A stretch of 64,000 bases of DNA, taken from Streptomyces deccanensis (GTDB lineage Bacteria; Actinomycetota; Actinomycetes; Streptomycetales; Streptomycetaceae). A program made the position numbers and the translations under genes. Positions within the stretch are counted from its first letter, which is position 1. Every line of letters starts with the position of its first letter. The notes under the pieces were generated by a model. It was not told the origin of the DNA. It saw only the letters and a list, made by a program, of their open reading frames with translations, and ran no database searches. This document shows positions 32,599 through 40,697 of the stretch, one piece after another. The stretch is from positions 6,014,001 through 6,078,000 of the forward strand of contig NZ_CP092431.1 in NCBI RefSeq assembly GCF_022385335.1. The letters are read 5' to 3'.

Positions 32599-33831
32599 AT
32601 GACAGATGTGCTGCGGCGCGGTAGGGCCGCGTTGGCGTTCAGCTTCTTCGCGCAGGGTGTCGCCTTCGCGCTGCTCGTGACGCGAATTCCGGCCATTCAG
32701 GACCGGTACGGGGTTTCCGACGCGCTGTTGCCCGCCTTCCTCGCCGCGGTGCCGATCCTCGCTGGGGTCGGCAGCGTCTGCACCGAGCAGCTCGTGAAGA
32801 AGGTGCCGCCGAGCCTGGTGCTGCGGTGGTCCCAGCCCGTCGTGCTCCTGGCGCTGCTCGGGGTGGGGGCCGGCGAGCAGATGGTGGTGCTCGGTGTCGC
32901 GCTCGCGGCCTTCGGGATGGCGGTCGGTGCGCTCGACGCGTCCATGAACATGCTCGGGGTGAGCCTGCAGCGGGCGTACGGGCGGAGCATCATGCTCGGC
33001 TTCCACGCGGTGTACAGCCTGGGCGGGATAGCAGGCGCCTCGTTGGCGTGGGTCGGGGCGCACTGGGATCTGGCGCTGCTGGTGTCGTATCTGCCGGTGG
33101 TGGTCGTGCTGTTGCCGGCCGTGCTGATCGGGAGCCGGTGGTACGTCGACGCCGGGCCGGAGACGGCTGAGAAGGAGGACGCCGTTCCGGCACAGGCGGG
33201 TGGGGCCGGCGGGTCCGTCGCCTTCAAGCTGCTGCTGCCGCTCTGTCTGGTGATGTGCTTCGCGTACATCGGGGACTCGACCGTCTCCAACTGGAGCGCC
33301 AAGTACCTGCAGGACGTGCTCGGAAGCAGTGAGCAGCTCGCGACCGTCCCGTACAACGTCTATATGGTCACCACGCTGCTCGGGCGGTCGATCGGGGACT
33401 TCGGGGTGCGGAGGTTCGGGGCCGCGGCCGTCGTGCGGGCCGGGGCGATCGTGGCGGCGGTCGGGTTCGCCGTGGTGGCGGGCGCGCCGGGGGCCTGGGT
33501 GGGCATGCTCGGGTTCACTCTGCTGGGGCTCGGGCTGTGTGTGCTGGTGCCGCAGACGTTCGCGGCGGCCGGACGGCTGTTCCCCGGAGCCTCGGATGCG
33601 GCTGTCGCGCGACTGAATATCTTCAACTATGTCGGGTTCTTGATCGGTTCTCCGTTGGTGGGGGCCGTGGGCGATCTCTGGAGCTATCGCGGGGCGATGC
33701 TCATTCCCATGGCGTTGGTGCTGGTGACCCTGGTGTACGCCCGGTCGTTCGAGACTGAACCGGACCGATACGGTGGCGGGCATGAGCGGCCGCGCACAGC
33801 TGATGTGGGACGAGGCAGTAACGGGCTATGA
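32599..33831 (+). CDS. MFS transporter
   Basis: A 410-residue carrier with about twelve membrane helices and a central hydrophilic loop (about 185-205). The first helix is LAFSFFAQGVAFALLVTRIPAIQ, and GFHAVYSLGGIAGASL and FNYVGFLIGSPLVGAVGD are typical of the FucP/YbjJ-like MFS group. The substrate is unknown. The ATG follows TACTGT by six bases (leaderless pattern). The last 50 bp are overlapped by the next gene, whose promoter lies inside this coding region. Confidence 0.9.
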   Translation: MTDVLRRGRAALAFSFFAQGVAFALLVTRIPAIQDRYGVSDALLPAFLAAVPILAGVGSVCTEQLVKKVPPSLVLRWSQPVVLLALLGVGAGEQMVVLGVALAAFGMAVGALDASMNMLGVSLQRAYGRSIMLGFHAVYSLGGIAGASLAWVGAHWDLALLVSYLPVVVVLLPAVLIGSRWYVDAGPETAEKEDAVPAQAGGAGGSVAFKLLLPLCLVMCFAYIGDSTVSNWSAKYLQDVLGSSEQLATVPYNVYMVTTLLGRSIGDFGVRRFGAAAVVRAGAIVAAVGFAVVAGAPGAWVGMLGFTLLGLGLCVLVPQTFAAAGRLFPGASDAAVARLNIFNYVGFLIGSPLVGAVGDLWSYRGAMLIPMALVLVTLVYARSFETEPDRYGGGHERPRTADVGRGSNGL

Positions 33832-34957
33832 CTTCGGTCCGGACCATCCGATGGATCCGGTCCGGCTGGCGTTGACCCGGAGCCTGGTGACTGCCTTCGG
33901 GCTCGACCGGGAGATGGACGTCGTCTCGGCGAAGCCCGCCGGGGAGTCGACGCTGCGGCTCGTGCATCGCGAGGACTACGTGGCGGCGGTTCGGGCCGCG
34001 TCCGCCGATCCCGCGGGCGCGGACGGGTCGTACGGGCTGGGGACCGTGGACGATCCGGCCTTCGCCGGGATGCATGAGGTGTCCGCGCTCATCGCGGGGC
34101 AGTCGGTGGGGGCGGCGGAGGCCGTGTGGCGGGGGGACGCGCTGCACGCCGTGAACTTCGCGGGCGGGCTGCACCACGCGATGCCCGGCGGTGCTTCGGG
34201 GTTCTGCATCTACAACGACGCGTCGATCGCCATCGCCCGACTGCTGGAGCTGGGCGCCGAGCGCGTCGCCTACGTGGATGTCGACGTGCATCACGGGGAC
34301 GGGGTGCAGGCGGCGTTCTGGGAAGACCCGAGGGTTCTGACGATCTCGCTGCACGAACATCCCCGGACGCTCTTCCCGCAGACCGGGTGGCCCGAGGAGA
34401 CGGGCGCCCCGTCGAGTGCGGAGGGGTCGGCCGTGAACGTGGCGCTGCCGGCGGGGACCGGGGACGCGGGGTGGGTGCGGGCGTTCCACGCGGTGGTGCC
34501 CGAGCTGATCGCCGACTTCCGGCCGCAGGTGCTGGTGACCCAGCACGGTGCCGATACGCACTTCGAGGATCCGTTGGCGCATCTAGCGGTGTCGCTGGAC
34601 GCGCAGCGGGCCGTCCAGGTCGCGCTGCACGACCTGGCGCACGAGTACGCCGACGGGCGGTGGGTCGCGCTCGGTGGGGGCGGTTACGCGGTGGTGGATG
34701 TGGTGCCGAGGTCGTGGACGCATCTGGTGGCGATCGCGGCGGGGCGGGAGATCGCGCCGGAGACGGTGATTCCGGAGGAGTGGCGGCAGCAGGTGTTCGC
34801 TCGTACGCGGCAGTTGGCGCCGGCGCGGATGACTGATGGGCGGTGGCCTGTGGGGTGGGCGGGGTGGGAGGCCGGGTACGACCCCGCGGATCGGTTGGAT
34901 CAGGCGGTGTTGGCTACGCGGAAGGCTGTGTTTCCGTTGCGGGGGTTGTTGCCGTAG
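33782..34957 (+). CDS. AcuC-like histone deacetylase-family hydrolase
   Basis: A 391-residue zinc hydrolase of the class I HDAC/AcuC family, which in other bacteria deacetylates acetyl-CoA synthetase. Metal and catalytic residues appear in GGLHHAMPGGASGFCIYND, YVDVDVHHGDGVQAAFW and VTQHGADTHFEDPLAHL. The ATG at 33782 follows TACGGT by seven bases, so the gene probably has a leaderless promoter inside the end of the MFS gene. The longer start at 33773 was not used. Confidence 0.92.
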   Translation: MSGRAQLMWDEAVTGYDFGPDHPMDPVRLALTRSLVTAFGLDREMDVVSAKPAGESTLRLVHREDYVAAVRAASADPAGADGSYGLGTVDDPAFAGMHEVSALIAGQSVGAAEAVWRGDALHAVNFAGGLHHAMPGGASGFCIYNDASIAIARLLELGAERVAYVDVDVHHGDGVQAAFWEDPRVLTISLHEHPRTLFPQTGWPEETGAPSSAEGSAVNVALPAGTGDAGWVRAFHAVVPELIADFRPQVLVTQHGADTHFEDPLAHLAVSLDAQRAVQVALHDLAHEYADGRWVALGGGGYAVVDVVPRSWTHLVAIAAGREIAPETVIPEEWRQQVFARTRQLAPARMTDGRWPVGWAGWEAGYDPADRLDQAVLATRKAVFPLRGLLP

Positions 34958-35167
34958 GGCTTTTTGCTCGCCCCCGCCGCCCCTACCCGTCCCATCCTGA
35001 AGGGGCTGCGCGCCGCCTTTGACCCCCGTCAAAGAATCGGGGCTCCGCCCCGGACCCCGTTCGCGCAGTTCCCCGCGCCCCTGAAGCGCGCAGTTCCCCG
35101 CGCCCCTAAAGGGTCTTACGCCAACTGTGTGGTTCGGTAAGGGGTTTCCGGGCGTGGGGGGCCGGGG
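34958..35167. repeat. Intergenic repeats with two tandem palindrome arms
   Basis: The 25-bp block CGCCCCCGCCGCCCCTACCC etc. at 34969-34993 is an exact copy of 2751-2775. At 35060-35109 two tandem partial arms of the dispersed element occur (GCGCAGTTCCCCGCGCCCCT twice). GGGGCTCCGCCCC nearby is a hairpin. No gene seen. Confidence 0.6.
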
Positions 35168-36001
35168 GTGCGTCAGCATCTGAGGGTGGTGAGTGGTGGG
35201 GCGTTGCGGGAGCATCTGGTGGGCTCCGGGCTGGCTGGGCGGGTCGCCACCGGCCGGGAGGTGAGTCTGCGGAGTTATCGGTTGTTCGCGGCTCGGGATC
35301 CTCGGTTTCTGATCGGGATCGATCCGGAGATGCCCTGGCGCCAGCGGGATGTGCTCGCTTTGATGGCGGAGAAGTGCGGGGTTTCGGCCGATCCGGGATG
35401 CACATCCGGGCAGGATGTGATCGATCCCGAGTTGACGGTGAGGGCGCTGGACCGCTTTGCGGAACGGCTCGGGGCGGTCGCTCGGAGTGGTGGGGCGGTG
35501 CTCCTCGGGACCGGACACCCGCATCGGCTGATCGGTTTCTACGGCGCGTTGGCGGACGCTTTGTCGGCGGTGGGATGTGAGGTTCTCACCCCAGCGACGG
35601 GTAGACGTGTCGACATAACGACCCGGTTCGGTCTACGCACGTACAACCTTGACTACGTACGAGGTGTCGCCGTCGTCCGCGAGGCGCCCGCCTCGCGCTC
35701 CGGTTGTGCGACCGGCGTGCACACGCATTCACCGCTCCCGGTTCGGACGGTTCTGGCGGCCGCCGCCGAGGCCGGTGGGCCGCTCCCGGACCTCGTCGTC
35801 GGAGACCACGGATGGGTCTGCGGCGCAGGTCAGCTGGGGTTCGAGGCGATCGGACTCGCCGATACGGACGATCCGGCGCTCTTCGTGGGGGAGGCGGAGG
35901 GGCGGGTGTCCGTCGCCGTTCCACTTGATGACGGTGTGCGGTCTGATTACTACCGACCGCTGACCCGCTACGTACTCAATCGGGCGTGTCTGTCACAGTA
36001 G
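35168..36001 (+). CDS. Conserved protein, possible phosphatase
   Basis: A 277-residue soluble protein conserved in Streptomyces, commonly annotated as a phosphatase (recalled). Notable stretches are FAARDPRFLIGIDPEMPW, LLGTGHPHRLIGFYGALADAL, VHTHSPLPVRTVLAAA and LVVGDHGWVCGAGQLGFEAIG; the two His-rich stretches and GDHG may bind metal, but I cannot assign a family securely. The start is uncertain: GTG at 35168 gives the longest form, while GTG at 35189 (MSGGALREHL) may be the real one. Confidence 0.65.
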   Translation: MRQHLRVVSGGALREHLVGSGLAGRVATGREVSLRSYRLFAARDPRFLIGIDPEMPWRQRDVLALMAEKCGVSADPGCTSGQDVIDPELTVRALDRFAERLGAVARSGGAVLLGTGHPHRLIGFYGALADALSAVGCEVLTPATGRRVDITTRFGLRTYNLDYVRGVAVVREAPASRSGCATGVHTHSPLPVRTVLAAAAEAGGPLPDLVVGDHGWVCGAGQLGFEAIGLADTDDPALFVGEAEGRVSVAVPLDDGVRSDYYRPLTRYVLNRACLSQ

Positions 36002-36130
36002 GCCGCCGATGGCATCCCCTCTTCCCCACTCGCATCACCCGCCCCTACATTGGGGAGTGAGCACGCAGCGACGAAGAGTCACCGGAAGGGGAAGCCGGTG
36101 GCCGTCGAGTGCGGAAGGTTCAGGTGTGTC

Positions 36131-36343
36131 ATGGCTGCAGCTGGCGAGAGGCCTCTGAACGAGGTTCAGTTCCTGACCGTGGCGGAAGTCGCCGCGGTGA
36201 TGCGCGTGTCGAAGATGACCGTGTACCGCTTGGTGCACAGCGGTCATCTGCCGGCGATCCGGGTGGGCAGGTCCTTCCGGGTGCCGGAGCAAGCGGTACA
36301 CGAGTACCTCCGCGAGAGCTATGTGGGGGTGGAGACGGCCTGA
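36131..36343 (+). CDS. Excisionase-type helix-turn-helix protein
   Basis: A 70-residue MerR/Xis-like winged-helix protein: LTVAEVAAVMRVSKMTVYRLVHSGHLPAIRVGRSFRVPEQAVHEYL. It is a stand-alone DNA-binding domain, not linked to any phage gene, and related in fold to BldC. In M. tuberculosis a similar small HTH protein (Rv0500A) sits between proC and the bS22 gene (recalled), so it belongs to the conserved cluster. The ATG at 36131 is the probable start; there is only a weak AGG upstream. Confidence 0.9.
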   Translation: MAAAGERPLNEVQFLTVAEVAAVMRVSKMTVYRLVHSGHLPAIRVGRSFRVPEQAVHEYLRESYVGVETA

Positions 36344-36511
36344 CGGCCATCGGGGCCGAGGGGCTCCCGGAGGCCCTGTGGGACCTCCGGGATACCCCCG
36401 GTTCCCCCTCGATTACGACCTCAGCGCTCGGACGGGTAGGCTGGCCCCTCGTAGGTCGTATGGGCCCATGGCGCCCAAACACCGAGTGATGAGAAGTGAG
36501 CGAGGGTAGTC

Positions 36512-36610
36512 GTGGGCTCTGTTATCAAGAAGCGGCGCAAGCGGATGGCTAAGAAGAAGCACCGCAAGCTGCTCAAGCGCACCCGCGTTCAGCGTCGCAA
36601 CAAGAAGTAA
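36512..36610 (+). CDS. Small ribosomal subunit protein bS22 (AURKAIP1/COX24-like)
   Basis: A 32-residue, extremely basic protein ([19 protein letters not shown] at the N-terminus, ending RVQRRNKK). It matches the actinobacterial protein seen bound to the mycobacterial small subunit and named bS22. The GTG start is five bases after GAGGG. It has no obvious partner except the HTH gene upstream, and two hairpins follow, so it may be a short two-gene unit. Confidence 0.93.
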   Translation: MGSVIKKRRKRMAKKKHRKLLKRTRVQRRNKK

Positions 36611-36642
36611 GGCGGTCCGGCCCCGAGATCGGGGTCCTGGCC

Positions 36643-36665
36643 GGTCCCCCTCGCGTAAGGGGACC
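36643..36665 (+). terminator. Terminator after bS22 gene
   Basis: GGTCCCC and GGGGACC pair around a nine-base loop, 33 bp after the stop codon. A smaller CCCCGA/TCGGGG hairpin precedes it at 36621-36634. Confidence 0.65.
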
Positions 36666-36708
36666 GTACGCCTTGCTTTCTTGCGCGAGCGCTGTTGAGA
36701 ACGCGTTG

Positions 36709-36744
36709 CCGCGGCCCCCCACCGGAATCGGTGGGGGGCCGCGG
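36709..36744. terminator. Strong hairpin upstream of epimerase gene
   Basis: A perfect 16-bp inverted repeat, CCGCGGCCCCCCACCG with its complement, around a GAAT loop. It is probably the main terminator of the HTH-bS22 unit. Confidence 0.8.
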
Positions 36745-36893
36745 TGTTCCCACCGTTCACGGTCTTCACGGATCGTGGATTTTTGCCGGTCGTTGACGGG
36801 GTCGCGGTCACCACAGCGCAACGTCGACCCGCTAACGTGGCCGCACACGGGGAACCCGGAGAACACACGGAGAACACGAGGAAGGCGCTGATC

Positions 36894-37961
36894 TTGGGGA
36901 AGGTCGTGCTCGTCACCGGTGTGGCCCGTCAACTGGGAGGCCGGTTCGTGCGGCGGATCCAGCGCGACCCGCAGGTCGACCGGGTCATCGCGGTGGACGC
37001 GGTGCCGCCCGGACACCACCTGGGCGGCGCGGACTTCGTCCAGGCCGACATCCGTCAGCCCGCCATAGCCCGTCTGCTGGCGGAGTACAACGTGGACACC
37101 GTCGTGCACATGGACGTCACGGGCACCCCGCTGGGCAGCGGCGGCCGCGCCACGCTGAAGGAGACCAACGTCATCGGCACCATGCAGTTGCTCGGTGCCT
37201 GTCAGAAGTCCCCGTTGGTCAAGCGGCTGGTCGTGAAGTCCAGTACGAACGTCTACGGTTCCGCGCCCCGCGATCCGGCCGTGTTCACCGAGACCACCCC
37301 GCCCAAGTCGCTGCCCAGCGGCGGCTTCGCCAAGGACACCGTCGAGGTCGAGGGGTACGTCCGCGGATTCGCCCGGCGGCGGCCCGATGTGGCCGTGTGC
37401 GTGCTGCGGTTCGCGAACATCCTCGGGCCGAGCGCCGATTCGCCGCTCGCCTCGTACTTCTCGCTGCCGGTGCTGCCGACCGTGCTGGGCTACGACCCCC
37501 GGCTGCAGTTCGTGCACGAGGACGACGTCATCGAGGTGCTGCGGATCGCCTCGCACGAACCGGCGCGGGGCACCCTCAACAGCGGCACGTTCAACATCGC
37601 GGGCGACGGCGTCCTGCTGCTCTCGCAGTGCGCGCGGCGGCTCGGCCGGCCGACGGTGCCGCTGCTGATGCCGGCGGTCAGCTGGGTCGGCTCGATGGTC
37701 CGCACGCTGGGCTTCACGGACTTCTCGCCGGAGCAGCTGCGGCTGCTGACGCACGGGCGGGTCGTGTCGACGAACCAGATGCGCGAGACGCTGGGCTACC
37801 GGGCCCGTTACACGACCGCCGAGACGTTCGCGGACTTCGCGCGCAGCAGGGGCCCCGGCCTCCTGCCCCCCGAGGCCCTCGCTGGGGCCATCGACCGGAT
37901 CGCCGCCCTGCCCGTGCCCACCGTGGGTGGCGGTCAACCCCCGACGCAGAGCGCCAACTGA
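36894..37961 (+). CDS. NAD-dependent epimerase/dehydratase family protein
   Basis: A 355-residue extended-SDR protein. The nucleotide loop VLVTGVARQLGGRF is at the N-terminus, VVKSSTNVYGSAPRDP holds a Ser and the Tyr region, and RFANILGPSADSP and FNIAGDGVLLLSQ are typical of GalE-like enzymes. The canonical YxxxK is not obvious, so catalytic activity is uncertain. The TTG at 36894 is preceded by GAGGAAGG; longer frames cross the upstream terminator zone. The stop is 14 bp before the acyltransferase, and the pair corresponds to Rv0501-Rv0502 of M. tuberculosis (recalled). Confidence 0.88.
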   Translation: MGKVVLVTGVARQLGGRFVRRIQRDPQVDRVIAVDAVPPGHHLGGADFVQADIRQPAIARLLAEYNVDTVVHMDVTGTPLGSGGRATLKETNVIGTMQLLGACQKSPLVKRLVVKSSTNVYGSAPRDPAVFTETTPPKSLPSGGFAKDTVEVEGYVRGFARRRPDVAVCVLRFANILGPSADSPLASYFSLPVLPTVLGYDPRLQFVHEDDVIEVLRIASHEPARGTLNSGTFNIAGDGVLLLSQCARRLGRPTVPLLMPAVSWVGSMVRTLGFTDFSPEQLRLLTHGRVVSTNQMRETLGYRARYTTAETFADFARSRGPGLLPPEALAGAIDRIAALPVPTVGGGQPPTQSAN

Positions 37962-37975
37962 GGAGCGCATCAACG

Positions 37976-39055
37976 ATGGCGGATGCCAAGGTCATTCCGT
38001 TCGACGACGACCGGACGCGCGGGGGTGCCGTGCAGCGCCCGCCGCGCCGGCGGAGCACGGGGAGTCGGCGCAAGGGCGAGAGCGCGGTCGTCCGGGACGT
38101 CCGTGAATCCGGCGAGGTCCAGGCACTCCCCGGACGGGCGGCGGCGACGGATGATGTTCCTGTGACACGGGAGAAGCCGGAGCCGCCCCAGGAGGCCGCC
38201 GAGGCACAGGACGGCGGCGGGCTGGAGCGACGGATCGCGGGCGGGCTCGCGTTCCTGCGCAAGCGCCTCACGGGCGACTACGAGGTCGACGACTTCGGCT
38301 ACGACGCCGAGCTCACCGACCAGGTGCTGATGTCCTTGCTGCGGCCGGTGTACGAGAAGTACTTCCGGGTCGAGGTGAAGGGCATCGAGAACATCCCGAC
38401 GGACGGCGGCGCCCTGATCGTCGCCAACCACTCGGGGACGCTGCCGATGGACGGCCTGATGATGCAGGTCGCCGTGCACGACAACCACCCCACGGGCCGG
38501 CATCTGCGGCTGCTCGCGGCGGACCTGGTCTTCATGCTGCCGGTGGTCAACGAGCTGGCCCGCAAGCTCGGGCACACCCTCGCGTGCGCGGAGGACGCCG
38601 CACGGCTGCTGGAGCAGGGCGAGCTGGTCGGTGTCATGCCGGAGGGCTTCAAGGGGCTCGGCAAGCCCTTCGGGGACCGCTACAAGCTCCAGCGGTTCGG
38701 TCGGGGCGGCTTCGTCTCCACGGCCCTGCGGACGGGGACGCCGATCATCCCGTGCTCGATCGTGGGCGCGGAGGAGATCTACCCGATGATCGGGAACTCC
38801 AAGACGCTCGCCCGGCTGCTCGGTTTCCCGTACTTCCCGATCACGCCGACGTTCCCGTGGCTCGGCCCGCTGGGTGCCGTACCGCTGCCGACGAAGTGGA
38901 CCATCCAGTTCGGCGAGCCGATTCCGACGGACGGTTATCCGCCGGAGGCCGCCGAGGATCCGATGCTGATGTTCAATCTGACCGACCAGGTGCGGGAGCA
39001 GATCCAGCACACGCTGTACAAGCTGCTGGTGCAGCGGCGGTCGGTGTTCTTCTAG
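37976..39055 (+). CDS. Lysophospholipid acyltransferase family protein
   Basis: A 359-residue PlsC-like acyltransferase. After a disordered N-terminus of about 80 residues comes the acyltransferase domain with ANHSGTLPMDG (His and Asp of the catalytic motif, in the spacing of the NHSG subgroup) and GVMPEGFKGLGKPF, the substrate-binding EG motif. PIIPCSIVGAEEIYP is also conserved. It probably transfers acyl groups in phospholipid synthesis at the membrane. The ATG follows GAGGAG that overlaps the epimerase stop, so the two genes are an operon. Confidence 0.9.
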   Translation: MADAKVIPFDDDRTRGGAVQRPPRRRSTGSRRKGESAVVRDVRESGEVQALPGRAAATDDVPVTREKPEPPQEAAEAQDGGGLERRIAGGLAFLRKRLTGDYEVDDFGYDAELTDQVLMSLLRPVYEKYFRVEVKGIENIPTDGGALIVANHSGTLPMDGLMMQVAVHDNHPTGRHLRLLAADLVFMLPVVNELARKLGHTLACAEDAARLLEQGELVGVMPEGFKGLGKPFGDRYKLQRFGRGGFVSTALRTGTPIIPCSIVGAEEIYPMIGNSKTLARLLGFPYFPITPTFPWLGPLGAVPLPTKWTIQFGEPIPTDGYPPEAAEDPMLMFNLTDQVREQIQHTLYKLLVQRRSVFF

Positions 39056-39088
39056 GTCCTTCCCGCGGACAGGGTTCTGCCCGCGGAC

Positions 39089-39137
39089 GTACGACGGTGG
39101 GGTGCCCTTCTTCGAGAAGGGCGCCCCACCGTCGTAC
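39089..39137. terminator. Bidirectional terminator between acyltransferase and rsbN
   Basis: A 23-bp stem with one G-U pair: GTACGACGGTGGGGTGCCC onward pairs with its complement around a TCG loop. It lies between convergent genes. Confidence 0.9.
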
Positions 39138-39144
39138 TACGGGG

Positions 39145-40383
39145 TCATTCGCCGCTGTCGCCGTCGATGCCCAGGCCGGGCAGGAGGCCCGGGAGGAGGG
39201 GCGGGAGGGTGACGTCGGGGTCGTCGGGCGGGGTGGACTTGTCGGTGGACGGGGCCGTGCTGGCGGTGTCGTCCTGGGGCGGGTCCAGCAGGCCGCCGGT
39301 GGTGCCGCCGACGAGGCCTTCGCCGCCGCTGTCCGAGTTCGACGTGGACGGCTTGGGCTTGCCGCCGGTGTCCTCGGAGCCGCCGACGGAGCCGCCGGTG
39401 GAGCTCGGGGCCGGGCGGCCGCCGGGGGCCGTGGTGCCGGGGGAACCGGAGCCCGGGGAACGCTGCTTGCCGTCGCCGCCCTGTGCGGGGGGCTGCGGAA
39501 GCAGTGACGAGTGCGGGGCGACCTCGTCGTCTATGGCGTCGAAGACCGACGAGACCTGCTGACTCACGTCCCCGAGCTGCACGGGCAGCCGGTCGCGGAG
39601 CGCGCCCCAGGCCTCGCGGTGGGACCGGGAGAAGGCGGACAGGGCCTGGATCGGGCCCAGGGAGTCCGGATCTCGCTCGAAGGCCTCGTGGAGCAGTCGG
39701 TGGCCCTCGGCGGCGTCGTGGCGCATCCCGGTGAGGGCGCGCCGGATCTCGCCGAGCGACTCGTGGTCGAGGTGTCCGCTCCGGCCGCGCTCCATGAGGC
39801 GGCGGGCCTCGCCGAGCCGGGTGGACGCCTGGTCCAGATAGAGCCGGCCCCGGTCGTCGCTGTCGTCGGCCAGGGTCAGTTTCACGTCCTCGATGCCGCG
39901 CTTGAGGCCGTAGAGCGAGTCACCGGGGAGAGCGTCCGAGCTGGCGGCGGCCACACCGCCGAAGGCGCTCGCGGCCACACCGACGCTGAGCCCGCCCGCG
40001 GCGAGTCCCTTCGTCAGACGGGACCTTGGTCGCAACTTCCCCAGCGGGCTCGCCCGGTGAGCACCTCGTGCCTTGCCCGATCGCTGCTCGGGCACCGAAG
40101 GGTCCGCCTCGCGCCCCGCGAGCGTGCCGTCCCGCAGCATGGCTTCCATCGCGGCCACCAACTGGGCGCGATGGACGACCTTGACCTCGGGGTCGAGCAC
40201 GGGCTTGGGCAGCTCGTCGAGACCGGTGGTGAGGGCCACCATGCGGCCCTGCTCGGTCTGTTCCGCTGCCGGGGCCCGTACCGATCCCTCGGGCTGCTCG
40301 GCCGCCGTGCCCCGGTCGGACAGCTCCTCCAGGGCCTGGGCGAAGGCGTTCGCCCGCCGGTGCGCCGATACGTTCGCGATCAC
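39145..40383 (-). CDS. rsbN: Anti-sigma factor RsbN (DUF5667 domain)
   Basis: A 412-residue single-pass membrane protein. The N-terminal 120 residues (MIANVSAHRRANAFAQALEE) are cytoplasmic and would hold BldN. A helix at about 124-147 is followed by a DUF5667-type helical domain (DALPGDSLYGLKRGIEDVKL) and a Pro/Gly/Ser-rich tail. It lacks a zinc anti-sigma motif, as known for RsbN. The GTG at 40383 is eight bases after AGGAGG. It lies directly downstream of bldN, as in S. coelicolor and S. venezuelae, and has a BldN-type promoter in the 314-bp gap. Confidence 0.93.
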   Translation of the reverse strand: MIANVSAHRRANAFAQALEELSDRGTAAEQPEGSVRAPAAEQTEQGRMVALTTGLDELPKPVLDPEVKVVHRAQLVAAMEAMLRDGTLAGREADPSVPEQRSGKARGAHRASPLGKLRPRSRLTKGLAAGGLSVGVAASAFGGVAAASSDALPGDSLYGLKRGIEDVKLTLADDSDDRGRLYLDQASTRLGEARRLMERGRSGHLDHESLGEIRRALTGMRHDAAEGHRLLHEAFERDPDSLGPIQALSAFSRSHREAWGALRDRLPVQLGDVSQQVSSVFDAIDDEVAPHSSLLPQPPAQGGDGKQRSPGSGSPGTTAPGGRPAPSSTGGSVGGSEDTGGKPKPSTSNSDSGGEGLVGGTTGGLLDPPQDDTASTAPSTDKSTPPDDPDVTLPPLLPGLLPGLGIDGDSGE

Positions 40384-40697
40384 TGGCGGCACCTCCTCTC
40401 GTCATGACGGTCGACTCCCCAGGGGGTCCTGAGGGTTGCACGTCCCCGACCGAGCCACACGATCGAGTGATCGGTGTCGGCCAGGCGCGACCACAGGGAG
40501 CCTGTATCCCGCACAACGAGCGGCGCGGCACTTGGGTTACGGACGGCGGATGATCGGACGAGGAAGTCAACGGACTTCTACGCACGGTGAGTTGAGCGTC
40601 GCGGAGCGTATGTGGCCGATGCGGTCGGTCGAGTCGGTCGAGTCGGTCGACTCGGTGGGCCGGAGGGCTCGGCCGTGGTGGTCCCGGTGGGCGGGCT
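40384..40697. other. bldN-rsbN intergenic region
   Basis: Holds the candidate BldN-dependent rsbN promoter (40513-40541) and three tandem 9-bp units GTCGGTCGA at 40624-40650, followed by a decayed fourth. No gene seen. Confidence 0.6.
40513..40541 (-). promoter_or_regulatory. Candidate sigma-BldN promoter of rsbN
   Basis: On the minus strand CGTAAC (40541-40536) and CGTTGT (40518-40513) are separated by 17 bases. This resembles the reported BldN consensus of a GTAAC -35 and CGTTG -10. Transcription would start near 40505, giving a leader of about 120 nt. It fits the known dependence of rsbN on BldN. Confidence 0.65.

Noticed and set aside
36131..36343. Excisionase-like protein as evidence of an integrated element
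   Set aside because: No integrase, attachment site or plasmid gene is nearby, and the gene occupies a conserved actinobacterial position.
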